NCBI GenBank assembly: GCA_028583605.1 | Contig: CM053325.1 | Coordinates: forward strand, 61,755,121 to 61,819,120 | Direction of reading: 5' to 3' | DNA from: Dastarcus helophoroides | Lineage: Eukaryota > Arthropoda > Insecta > Coleoptera > Bothrideridae | DNA length: 64,000 nt | Shown: positions 11,075-20,689 of the stretch, in pieces | Layout of the letters: every line of letters starts with the position of its first letter | Numbering within the stretch: position 1 is the stretch's first letter | Notes under the pieces: generated by a model | The model's database searches: none | What the model saw: only the letters and a program-made list of their open reading frames with translations | What the model was told of the DNA's origin: nothing | Made by a program: the position numbers and the translations under genes

Positions 11075-12518
11075 ATGGCGGCGACTTTGGAGAGTATCGC
11101 CGCCCAACTGAATAAATTCATGGGGATGTTCCATGAACTGAAAGAGGAACTTAAGGTCGAACGCCGTAGAATCGACAAAATCTATGAAGAAAGATTGACG
11201 CAATCATCACCAATGGACAATTTTACCGATTTCGAGAACGAAATCAGCGTAATCAATGAAGCTCCGAGCGAGGAATCAAACGGAAAGGCCGCCCGATCTA
11301 CTTCAGAGGAGGAGGAAGTTAACGACTTTCTGGAAGTTAAGAAGAAGAAAGTCAGAAGAAAGAAGGCAGCAAAGCAGCCTTCGACCCAAGGAGAAACGTC
11401 GGGAGACGAGACTCCAACACCTTCGCACGCAAAAACGGAGGAAAAGAAAAGGCGAACGACAACCCCAAAGAAGGAGTCAAAAGCAGCCCCAGCAAAGTCT
11501 CAAGGAAATGAGACAGAAAAATGCCGCCACCGACACCAAAGTTCCACCTATTATCATCAGGGATGCAGGTAAGTAGAAACATATAAATTCTATTATGTGT
11601 TCCAGAAAAATTGGGTATACAAAGGCCAAGTGCGTCTTCAAAAGAGTGCGAGTGCAACCGGCCACAGTGACCGACTTTAGGGACCTGACAAGGTTGCTAG
11701 AGAAAGAAAGAGTGCAATACCACTCTTTTGCTCTTCCGGAGAAAAGGAGCGTTAAGGCAGTGGTAAGAGGAATTCCAAGGGACATTTCCGAGGAAGACTT
11801 CAAGGCCGCTCTTGAAGAAGATGGGTTCAGATCCATCAATGTCAAAAGGATGAGGAATTCATTCACAAAGAAGCATCACAATATGACGTTTGTGGAGCTT
11901 CAGCACGGTGAAGAGGAGATCTTCAAACTAGAGAAGCTGATGGGTCTGGACACTCAAGTGGAAATTCCAAGACCGAGCAAGCAAGTAAGGCAATGCCACA
12001 GGTGCCAGAGGTTTAACCATGGACAGAGGAATTGCCATGCCGAAGCAGTTTGCGTTAAGTGTGCTAAAAAGTACCTTAGCAAATACTGCAAGTGTCCCAA
12101 GGACAAGCCCAAGAAATGTTCCAACTGCGAGGGAGAACATGTAGCCTGCTACAGAGGTTGCCCCGCTTTTCCACCACCGAGGAAGCAACAGTCGACACCA
12201 AAGAAAGCTCAGGAACCACCCAAGAGTAAAACGTCAAATTCCAAGGAAAAGTCTACGACAGCCAAGACGACAATTGCAACTACGAAGGTTTCGCCGAAAC
12301 CAGAAGCTTCCAGTGCTAGGGTAAGTGGAAACACAAAATCCTACGCTTCAGTTGTTGCAGGAAACTCCAAAAAGACCAAAACGTAGAAAAGTTCTTCGGA
12401 GGAAACTAATCAAGTTGTACTGGATTTGGTGAAAGCAGTTTCCGAAGCTGGAAACAGCCAAGAAGCCATTGTCTCCATAATGATGATGCTTCCAAAGATT
12501 CTCAGCCTAAAGCGTTAA
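11075..12518 (+). pseudogene. Jockey-type ORF1 (gag-like, PRE_C2HC and zinc knuckles), broken
   Basis: Translation would start at ATG 11075 (context ACCATGG), giving MAATLESIAAQLNKFM and a charged coiled-coil-like N-terminus, then a Lys/Glu/Thr-rich linker. A one-base shift in the A-run near 11515-11525 moves the frame; it then reads PPIIIRDAGK and meets TAG at 11574-11576, where the family has Trp. The rest stays open as a PRE_C2HC-like region (AVVRGIPRDISEEDF) and zinc knuckles: CHRCQRFNHGQRNC is intact, CVKCAKKYLSKYC has Tyr where the metal-binding His is expected, and CSNCEGEHVACYRGC is intact. A further TAG at 12384-12386 precedes a conserved-looking tail ending at TAA 12516-12518. The product would bind element RNA. 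As it stands it cannot be made whole. Confidence 0.88.
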
Positions 12519-13677
12519 TGGAGAGACGCTAAGAAAGGAGAGTTAACGAAGGAAACCCTGCTCGTCGACAGCATCTCAAGGCAGTTTTCTGGAACTGCAA
12601 CGGACTTCAAGGCAACAGAAACAAACTCGAAGTTTTCGCAAAGGAAAACGACTTGGACTGATGCTGAGCGAAACCAGGATGACGTTCAGATCTAAGGATC
12701 CTAAAATCCGAGGATATGTTCTTCACCGCAGAGACAGACCAACTGGCCCAGGAGGAGGTACAGCTATTTATGTAAGTAGAAAGATAACTCATTTTGCTGC
12801 AGGCACCCCGAAGTTGAAAAAGCTGGAAGGAATAGGAGTAACAATTCAAATGGCGCAGGAACCTCTGACGCTGGTGTCTTGTTACTCCATAACCAACGCC
12901 CTCACAGAGACAGATTTGGCACGCATCTTCGAAATAAACAATAACAATGTTATTGTAGCCGGAGAGCTTAATGCCAAAAACGTCGAGTGGGACAGCAGAG
13001 TCAACAACAAAAACGGGAGCACACTTCAAAGGTTCACAGCACAGAACGGAATCGATGTAATAGCTCCAGAAGAAGCAACCCATCATCATCACGCCACAGA
13101 AATACCAGATGTCCTGGACGTTGAACTGATGAAGGATGTTCGATACACTGTTGAGTTAACATCAGTTAGTGAGCTCAGCTCAGACCACAACCCAGTGTTG
13201 ATGACCATCGGAGATGATCGTGGACCCAAGCCTCCAGACACCTACAAGAAAACAAACTGGACACAGTTCAGGGAGTATCTAGCAGCAAACCTGGAAGAGC
13301 CTGGAGAGATCAATACAAACGATGACATCAACATAGCGGTGAAAAGACTGGAAATCACCATAACAGATTCAATTCTGGCAGCGACCAAAACTTTCCGATG
13401 TATAGAAGGAAGGAAACCACTGTCAAATCACCTGGTGGAGCTGATTAGAAATAAAAATGGTGCCAGAAAGAGAGCAAGACCGACCAATCTGCAAACAAAT
13501 AAGGCGAAAGTCAACAGGCTCATCCACGAACTCAGGTATGAACTCAGAGAGCACAAAATCTCTAAGTTTCAGGAAGACCTAAGAAGTTGCAACCTTGAAA
13601 CTTCATCAGATCTCTGGCGCTCAGCCAAAGCTCTAAGTAGAGTTAGGAAACCTATCCCTCTGATACACGGACCTTAA
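12518..13677 (+). pseudogene. Jockey-type ORF2, endonuclease part, broken
   Basis: ATG 12518 overlaps the ORF1 stop (TAATG). A TAA at 12530-12532 stops it after four codons, and the downstream frame reads VFWNCNGLQGNRNKLEVF, the start of an apurinic-type endonuclease. A TGA at 12659-12661 coincides with a frameshift; the continuing frame from 12661 reads LSETRM (catalytic Glu), GGGTAIYVS, VAGELNAKN where GDLNAK is usual (Asp to Glu), and LSSDHNPVLM (Asp-His catalytic pair). TAA 13675-13677 then separates it in frame from the reverse-transcriptase part. The domain would nick target DNA; here it is inactive as a single protein. Confidence 0.88.
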
Positions 13678-13680
13678 GGA

Positions 13681-15225
13681 ATGGCTCACTCAGATCAGGA
13701 AAAGGCCGCAGCTTTCGCTGAGACCTTTGAACGACACTGTCAGGCCACACTTGAAAAAGTGGACTTAGACTTCGTAGACGAGGTGAAAGAAGAGGTTCAA
13801 ATTCTTCAGGAGGAAATGCCAGAAGAAGACGACGTCATCCAGCCGACAGACGAGGAAGAAATCCAAAGCTTTCTGCGCAAGCTAAATGTCAAAAAGTCTC
13901 CAGGTCCAGACGAAATTCCAAACCAAGCTCTGAAGTCTCTTCCGGACCAAGCTGTCAAATACTTTGGAGCAATAGTCAATTCCATGTTTAAATTCCGGTA
14001 TTTTCCAACCAGATGGAAGACTGCAAACGTTATCTTCATTCCTAAGCCAGGTAAGGATGGGAAATTTTCCCAAAATTACAGGCCAATCAGCCTCTTATCC
14101 AACTTGGGTAAGGTGGCGGAAAGGATTTTGAGGAAGCGTCTGCAGAATATCATCAGCGATCGCGACATTATTCCTAAGGAACAATTTGGGTTCCAACCTA
14201 TGCACTCTACCTCAGACCAGCTGCTGAGAGTGGTTGAAACAATCACTCAACGCATGAACTGGAACCAGGTAGTTGGAACTATTTTCTTTGATATCTCCAA
14301 GGCATTTGACACAGTTTGGCACCAAGGATTAGTCTACAAAATGCACCAGTTTGGAATACCTCTAACAATGGTTCAAATGGTAAGCTCGTTCCTGGACCAG
14401 CGCTCTTTCAGAGCAAAGGTGGGACAGGAACTATCAAACCAGTTTAGGTTACAGTATGGGGTGCCTCAAGGTTCTGCCTTGTCACCTCTGCTGTATTCTC
14501 TGTTCACAGCAGACATCCCGAGAACCAATCCAACAATCGACCACACCTTATTGGCAACTTACGCAGACGACACAGCTTTAGTGGCGTACTCTTTCAGTCC
14601 AGAGGTGGTCACCAGACGACTTCAGGAGGCAACAGACAGTCTACTAGATTACTTCGGCCAATGGAGAATCCAAGTCAACGCAGACAAGACCCAAGCAGTC
14701 TTTTTCACTCGAAGAAGACTCCAACCATATGGACATGTAAATGTTCATGGGCAAAACGTCGACTGGAGACTTCAGGCAAAGTATCTAGGTGTCATTCTAG
14801 ACAAAAGACTAACATTCCAGGCACACATCGATTATGCAGTGTCCAGAGCCAAAATGCTGCAAGCGATGATTGGTAGAAATAGTAATTTGTCCATTGGACT
14901 TAAAGTGTTACTATATAAATCAATCATAAGACCAGCGATGACCTACGCATCTGCAGCTTGGTCACAGGCGACGGATAATCAGATGAAAAAACTCCAGGTG
15001 TTCCAGAACGTCTTTCTAAGACAAGCCATGGACGCTCCATGGTTTGCGAGAAACAATCAGCTTCATAGAGAAGCTGAACTACCTTTGGTAAGAGATTTTG
15101 TTAGGGAAATTAATTCCAGGGCGATGGTGAGAGCGGAAACGCATCCCAACGAACTAGTTCGACAGGCAGTGGATTACGATCCAGACATCCCAACCAGGAT
15201 TAGGAGACCAAGGATGGTTCTCTAG
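13681..15225 (+). pseudogene. Jockey-type ORF2, reverse transcriptase part (514 codons open)
   Basis: This segment is in the same frame as 12661-13677 and separated only by a TAA, so it is the C-terminal part of ORF2. It is open for 514 codons. Visible motifs in order are VKKSPGPDEIPNQALK, NYRPISLLSNLGKVAERI, FFDISKAFDTVWH (motif A with catalytic Asp), YGVPQGSALSPLLYSL (motif B), LLATYADDTALVAYS (YADD catalytic pair), and KYLGVILDKRL. The C-terminus has the usual RMVL-like basic end, and no RNase H is visible. The polymerase domain looks catalytically complete, yet no normal start codon context supports its separate translation. Confidence 0.9.
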
Positions 15226-15450
15226 GCTGAGACTTTCATCGTGAAAAATTTTCTGTTTTGTTTGTTCTTATGTTTCAGGCAAAACAGCTTACAACAGTGC
15301 TCCAGCACTATTGTACTGTTCCGACGGAGGGATTGGGGGCCAAGGGCCCGGTCCGAAGAAGTAGGAGTTTTTAGTCGTAGTTTGAGCGGAAGTCCGACAC
15401 TATCTGGGTTATCTTCCCAGATGTCCGTAAAGGATTTTCCCCTACTTTAA
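15226..15450 (+). other. 3' UTR of the Jockey-like element
   Basis: GC-richer sequence continuing from ORF2 to TTTCCCCTACTTTAAAAAAA, after which AT-rich repeat resumes. The short A-run is the element's 3' end. Confidence 0.7.
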
Positions 15451-16030
15451 AAAAAAATCTATCTTTACTTTGAAATTTTGATGGTCGACGGTCGAAATAT
15501 TCAAAAGGAAGTCAATTTTAAGAAAGTGTCGAATTTTGGAATAAAATGGAACTTCAAGAACGAATGAAACGAATCGAAAATCCCAAAAAGGACGTCATTC
15601 GAACAAAAAGTCTAAATTTCTAAATTTAGTCAACTATTCTAGACAATGAGGTTCTAAAATATCGAAATTTTTACAAAAATAAACCTAAAATAACGGAGTT
15701 CCAAAAACAAGATGACATTTCGAGAAAAATGGTCAAAACTTTGATGGTCGGCGATCGAAATTTTCCAAAAAAAGTCAATTTTAAGAAAATGTCGAATTTT
15801 GGAATAAAATGAAAATTCGAGAACGAATAAAACGAATCAAAAATCCTAAAAAAAGACGTATTTCGAACAAAAAGACGAAAATTCAAGAAAACAATAGACA
15901 TTTCCCACAGAAAATGAAAAAAATTGTCAAATTTTGAGAATGGTTACTTACGAAAAGACGAATAAAAAAATCGAAATTTTGAGAAAAAGACGAATTTCGA
16001 AAAAAAATTGTGATTTGAAGGATCCTTAGG
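15451..16030. repeat. AT-rich tandem duplication (~260-bp unit)
   Basis: The block at about 15475-15600 recurs at about 15735-15860: both contain TTTTGATGGTCG, GTCAATTTTAAGAAA, GTCGAATTTTGGAATAAAAT and AAACGAATC. No gene is seen. Confidence 0.75.
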
Positions 16031-16031
16031 T

Positions 16032-16272
16032 TTGGTGGAACGGACTAGTCCTTGATTATCTTCAAAAATTGAAATACTATGTCGCCTGAAACCCAGAAAG
16101 AATGAAAAACACAACAAACGTTGCTCTAACGCGTTTCGACAGCCAAGCTGTCATTTTCAGAGAGAAAACTGGTTTTCTTGGCTGTCGAAATGCGTTAGAG
16201 CAGCCTTTGTTGTGTTTTTTAATCTTTCTTGGTTTCAGGAGACAAGTTCTGTATTTCAATTTTTGAAGGATC
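16032..16272. mobile_element. Fold-back element, both arms
   Basis: Begins TTTGGTGGAACGGACTAGTCC, runs through CCTGAAACC, GCGTTTCGACAGCCAAGCTG and a short centre, then returns through CTTGGCTGTCGAAATGCGTT, CTTTCTTGGTTTCAGGAG and TATTTCAATTTTTGAAGGAT. The right terminal sequence is missing. The right-arm core reads GAAATGCG rather than GAAACGCG. Confidence 0.88.
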
Positions 16273-17163
16273 CTAAAAATAGAAATTTCGAAAGGACGAT
16301 TTTGAGGTAAATGTTGAAATTTCCAGAAAAAGACGAACTTCAAGGACAAAATCTAAAATTCCAAAAACTAGTCTTGGAGAAAAATAGAAATTTTCAATAA
16401 GAGATCGAAATATCAAAAAAAAAGACCAAATTTGAAGAAAAAGTCGTCATTTCTAGAAATATTAAATATCGATTTTTAAAATAAATATGGCAATTTCGAG
16501 AAGAAGGCAAACTTTAAGCAAATAGTTAAAATATCTGAAAATTCTGATTTTAGCAGGTACAACATTTCAGAAAGAATCTAATGTTGAAAAAAATAAAGAA
16601 ATTTCGAGAAAAATCGCGAAATTGAGAAAGAAAATCTTGGGAGAAAGTCAAATTCTAAGAAATAAGTCAAGTTTTGTGAATAAAACCTAAATTGAAGAAG
16701 GCCAAATTTGAAAAGAATCAAAATTTCGAGAAATAGACGAATTCTGAGAAAAAATTAAAATTTTGTATGCAAAGTAAAATTTTCAGAATAGAGGTTTGTT
16801 GAAAAAAAAATTAAGAAAAAATCTAAAATGTTAACAAAAAAAATGAATTTCGAGGAATACAATTAAAATTTCCAAAAACAAAAATAAATTATGAAAACAA
16901 AATCGAGAAAAAGTTATAGAAAAAGATCAAAATTTTAAGGAAAAATTCAAAATCTAGTAGAAATTGAAAATATCTCAAGAGTTTTCAATTTTGTTAAATT
17001 AAAAAAAAATGTTCCAAAAACAAAAATGAATTATGAAAACAAAATCGAGAAAAAGTTATAGAAAAAGATCAAAATTTGAAGGAAAAATTCGAAATCTAGT
17101 AGAAAAAAATATCTCAAGAGTCTTCAATTTTGTTAAATTTTAAAAAAATGTTCCAATTTTAAG
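16273..17163. repeat. AT-rich degenerate repeat with a ~150-bp tandem duplication
   Basis: A-rich polarity throughout. The segments at about 16875-16990 and 17025-17140 are duplicates (AAAACAAAATCGAGAAAAAG and TCTCAAGAGT in both). No gene is seen. Confidence 0.65.
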
Positions 17164-17275
17164 CATCTCTCTGAAGATGATAGCTTGGCTGTCGAAACGC
17201 GTTGTTGTGTTTTTTAATCTTTCTTGGTTTCAGGGGACAAGTTTTGTATTTCAATTTTTGAATCCGTTCCATCAA
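17164..17275 (+). mobile_element. Fold-back element, right arm with hammerhead-like core
   Basis: Reads CTCTCTGAAGATGATAGCTT, GGCTGTCGAAACGCGTT, then TTCTTGGTTTCAGGGGACAA and TTTTTGAATCCGTTCCATC. The core stem is GATAGC/GCTGTC with a G-U pair. It lies at the left edge of the ~390-bp satellite whose monomers contain the same arm end. Confidence 0.85.
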
Positions 17276-19365
17276 AATTTTGAGAAAATCAAAATTGTCC
17301 GCTCGAATATTTATTTCTTCTTAACTGTTTTTAAATCAGGGGGAGACAATTGCCTCAATATAACGTTAAAAAATATCCAATATTGAGATTAATGTCAACA
17401 TTTTGGGAAACAAGTTGGACATTTTTTCAAAAAATTGAACTGAATAAAATCTCAAAAACTTTAAAATTTACTAAAAGAGTTTTCTAGAATTTTGTCTTTT
17501 CAAAATAAATCAGAATTTCTAAAAAGTTTCTTCCAAAAGTTCTACTTTTTTATCAAAAGATCGTCCAAATTGTGAGGAAAAGACAAAATTTGATAAACAT
17601 TTCAAAATTTGCAGAAATTCGGATTTTAAAAGAGTGAAAATTTTCAAAAAGAGTCAAATTTTGAAGAATAAAAATGTTGAAGATAAAAAAACGAAAAATA
17701 TTGAGATATAAATTCAAAATTTTAAAAAGATTAGATTTTGATAAAAAAGAAGTCTCGGGGACAAGTTTTGTATTTTAATTTTTGAAAGTAACGTTTTGGG
17801 AAACAAGTTGAAATTTTTCAGAAAATTGAATTGAATAAAATCTTAAAACTTTAAAATTTACTAAAAAAGTTTTCTAGAATTTTTGTCTTTTCAAAATAAA
17901 TCAGAATTTGCAAAAAGTTTCTTCCAAAAGTTCTACTTTTTTATCAAAATATCGTTCAAATTTTGAGGAAAAGACAAAATTTAATAAACACTTCAAAATT
18001 TGCAGAAATTCGGATTTTAAAAAAGAGAAAATTTTCAAAAAGGGTCAAATTTTAAAGATTGGAAATGTTGAAGATAAAAAAACAAAAATGTTAAGATATA
18101 AATTCAAAATTTTAAAAAGATTCGATTTTGATAAGAAAGAAGTCCCCGGGACAAGTTTTGTATTTCAATTTTTGAAGGTAACGTTTTGGGAAACAAGTTG
18201 GAATTTTTTAGAAAATTGAATTGAATAAAATCGTAAAAACTTTAAAATTTACCAAAAAAAGTGTTCTAGAATGTTTGTTCTTTCAAAGTAAATCAGAATT
18301 TCCAAAAAGTTTCTTCCAAAAGTTATACTTTTTTATCAAAAGATCGTCCAAATTGTGAGGAAAAGACAAAATTTGTTAAACATTTCAAAATTTGCAGAAA
18401 TTCGGATTTTAAAAGAGTGAAAATTTTTAAAAAGAGTCAAATTTTGAAGAATGGAAATGTTGAAGATAAAAAAAAGAAAAATATTGAGATATAAATTCGA
18501 AATTTTTAAAAGATAAGATTTTGATAAGAAAGAAGTTCCCCGAACAAGTTTTGTATTTCAACGTTTTGGGAAACAAGTTGGAATTTTTCAGAAAATTGAA
18601 TTGAATAAAATCCCAAAAACTTTAAAATTTACTAAAAAAAAGTGTTCTAGAATTTTTGTCTTTTCAAAATAAATTAGAATTTCCAAAAAGTTTCTTTCAA
18701 AAGTTATACTTTTTTATCAAAAGATCGTCCAAATTGTGAGGAAAAGGCAAAATTTCATAAACATTTCAAAATTTGCAGAAATTCGGATTTTAAAAGAGTG
18801 AAAATTTTCAAAAAGAGTCAAATTTTGAAGAATGGAAATGTTGAAGATAAAAAAACGAAAAATGTTGAGATATAAATTCAAAATTTTAAAAAGATAAGAT
18901 TTTGATAAAAAAGAAGTCCCGGGGATAAGTTTTGTATTTCAATTTTTGAAGGTAACGTTTTGGGAAACAAGTTGGAATTTTTCAGAAAATTGAATTGAAT
19001 AAAATCTCAAAAACTTTAAAATTTACTAAAAGAGTTCTCTAGAACTTTTGTCTTTTCGAAATAAATCAGAATTTCCAAAAAGTTTCTTCCAAAAGTTCTA
19101 CTTTTTTATCAAAAGATCGTCCAAATTTTGAGGAAAAGACAAAATTTGATAAACACTTCAAAATTTGCAGAAATTCGGATTTTAAAAGAGTGAAAATTTT
19201 CAAAAAGAATCAAACTTTGAAGAATGGAAATGTTGAAGATAAAAAAACGAAAAATGTTGAGATATAAATTCAAAATTTTAAAAGGTTTAGATAAAAAAGA
19301 AGTCAAATTTTAATAAGTTTCAATTTGAAAATAAAAAGGCAAATTTTGTGAAAAAAGTATTTTGG
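17276..19365. repeat. ~390-bp AT-rich satellite, five monomers
   Basis: The marker TTTTGGGAAACAAGTTG recurs at about 17400, 17793, 18183, 18564 and 18957, a spacing of 381-393 bases. Each monomer contains AGAAATTCGGATTTTAAAA and GATCGTCCAAATTGTGAGGA or close variants. Four monomer junctions contain GGGACAAGTTTTGTATTTCA or a close variant, which is the end of the fold-back right arm. The open frame at 17908-18219 is a by-product of the repeat. Confidence 0.88.
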
Positions 19366-19375
19366 AAAACAGGTT

Positions 19376-19578
19376 AATATTTGTTCAAAAATGGAAATAC
19401 AAATTTTATCCCCTGAAACCAAGAAAGATTAAACAAGCAACAAAGGTTGCTTTAACGCGTTTCAATAGCCAAGCTTCAGAGATACACTATCTGAAGATGA
19501 TAGTAGGGCTATCGAAACGCTTTAGAGCAACCTTTGTTGTGTTTTTTAATCTTTCTTGGTTTCAGGGGGCAAACACAG
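19376..19578. mobile_element. Fold-back element, diverged
   Basis: Left arm with TTGTTCAAAAATGGAAATAC and CCCCTGAAACCAAGAAAG, a shortened centre, then GATAGTAGGGCTATCGAAAC, TTTGTTGTGTTTTTTAATCT and TTGGTTTCAGGGGGC. Both arm ends are truncated or diverged. Confidence 0.85.
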
Positions 19579-19994
19579 AAGTTTTCCCTCAATGTAAAAC
19601 GCGCCTAAAAAAGTCTTCATTTCAGAAGTGTTATGTTACCAGTGGCGTTCGTTTTTTATTTCCTGTGAAAGGAAACAATTCCAAAAAATTAATCTGAAAC
19701 GAGAGGATTACTTGTGATGGTAAAAGTGACATAAGCGCTTTTATTTTTCTTAACTTTCGATTAAGAGAATAGAAAAAAGAGCAGACGTAAACATACCTAT
19801 TCTAATTTAAAACCAGGATACAGCTATTACGATGCACAAAACAGAGAAATTTCCTATTTATGCAAATGATCGGTTATTTTTAAATTGATCGTCGTTCTAT
19901 TATGCACAAATTTGTTTCTTGTTTCTTGTTTAAAAGCTACCGAATGGTCAAAGAATTTGTTTATTTTTGACGGTGCGCTTTTTTACGAATTGCA
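19579..19994. other. Upstream flank of secreted gene 2
   Basis: Sequence of ordinary complexity, not part of the degenerate AT repeats. It probably includes distal regulatory sequence of the gene at 20180, but no discrete element is recognised. Confidence 0.4.
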
Positions 19995-20179
19995 CTTAAT
20001 ACATAATTAGATTGATAACCTTGATTTGTTGGTTATTTTAAAATAAAACTTGAAATTTCATCTAACCATCCCTTCCTGGTTCTTTGAATTTGATTTGCTG
20101 AATATATAAACCTTCGAAAAGTCACATCCATCGTAGTTGTCTCAACAGTGGACAAGCGATTAAGAGTCTAAAATTCAGG
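19995..20179 (+). promoter_or_regulatory. Promoter and 5' UTR of secreted gene 2
   Basis: Matches 6040-6224 upstream of the paralog. Conserved words include GATTGATAACCTTGAT, TTAAAATAAAACTTGAAA, CCATCCCTTCCTGGTTC, TGATTTGCTG and CATCGTAGT. TATATAAA at 20103-20110 is about 27 bases before CATCGTAGT, so transcription probably starts near 20130. Confidence 0.72.
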
Positions 20180-20518
20180 ATGTTCAAATTGGTGAGTTTT
20201 AATTGAATCTCAGTTCTGAGTGGAATAAATAATAAATAATTAGACTAAATATTTCTGTTTATTATTTATTTATGTATGTTTGTGAAATTTATATTTATTT
20301 AATTCATAGCGAAATTTCAGGTATTTTTTACTTGCCTTTTGGCATTCACCATGGCTAAACCAACTCCGAAGCCGACTGTGGTAACCTACGACACACATCA
20401 TTACTCAGCCCCAATTGTCTATGACGTTCATGGAATTCCAATAAGTTACAGTTACGACCCCACTCTCCACTATCATCCCCATTCGGATTATCATGCGTAC
20501 GAATCCTACATAGTTTAA
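20180..20518 (+). CDS. Small secreted Tyr/His-rich protein, paralog 2 (two coding exons)
   Basis: Coding exons are 20180-20191 (ATGTTCAAATTG) and 20321-20518, separated by a phase-0 intron of 129 bases with TTG|GTGAGT and AAATTTCAG borders. The first exon encodes only Met-Phe-Lys-Leu, as in paralog 1. The 69-residue product has a signal peptide (VFFTCLLAFTMA) with a likely cut before Lys-Pro-Thr-Pro, then a Tyr/His-rich mature part with YSAPIVYDV, PISYSYDP and LHYHPHSDYH. By eye it differs from paralog 1 at nine of 69 positions, mostly conservatively; the last 17 residues are identical. No frame damage is visible. Function is unknown; secretion is well supported, and a cuticle or secretion role is only inferred. 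Its coding exons are so short that an open-frame length filter would miss it. Confidence 0.87.
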
Positions 20519-20583
20519 TGGATAAAAATTGGTGGTTTTTGTGTAAAGCTTGTTGGATTAAAATTGTGCAATTTCAAATCATA

Positions 20584-20589
20584 AATAAA
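20584..20589 (+). promoter_or_regulatory. Polyadenylation signal of secreted gene 2
   Basis: AATAAA 66 bases after the stop, matching the spacing in paralog 1. Confidence 0.7.
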
Positions 20590-20689
20590 TGGCTCTCAAA
20601 TTTCCAGCTTTTGTTTTTTTTTTGAGTTTTATGTTGGTATCAGAGACTAGTTCGTATTTTAAAAAGGGATAAAGTAGGGAAAATTTAAA

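Larger units (their letters stand above)
10722..15450 (+). mobile_element. Jockey-like non-LTR retrotransposon, near full length, inactivated
   Basis: A sharp rise in GC content begins near 10722 and ends at a short A-run at about 15445. It holds a ~350-base 5' leader, ORF1 with zinc knuckles (11075-12518), ORF2 with endonuclease and reverse transcriptase (12518-15225), and a ~220-base 3' UTR. ORF1 and ORF2 overlap as TAATG, consistent with stop-and-restart translation. The copy carries at least three in-frame stops and two frameshifts. No convincing target-site duplication was found in the flanking AT-rich repeats, so the 5' boundary is approximate. Confidence 0.9.

Noticed and set aside
11256..11576. 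Separate gene in the second frame of Jockey ORF1
   Set aside because: Its Arg-rich reading before about 11515 is an off-frame shadow; only its last part is the true ORF1 frame after the one-base shift.
11569..11605. Possible 37-base intron in Jockey ORF1 (GTAAGT to TTCCAG)
   Set aside because: Removing it puts the following sequence into a frame that stops within about 20 codons, whereas the conserved frame continues straight across; the TAG at 11574 is better read as a nonsense change of a Trp codon.
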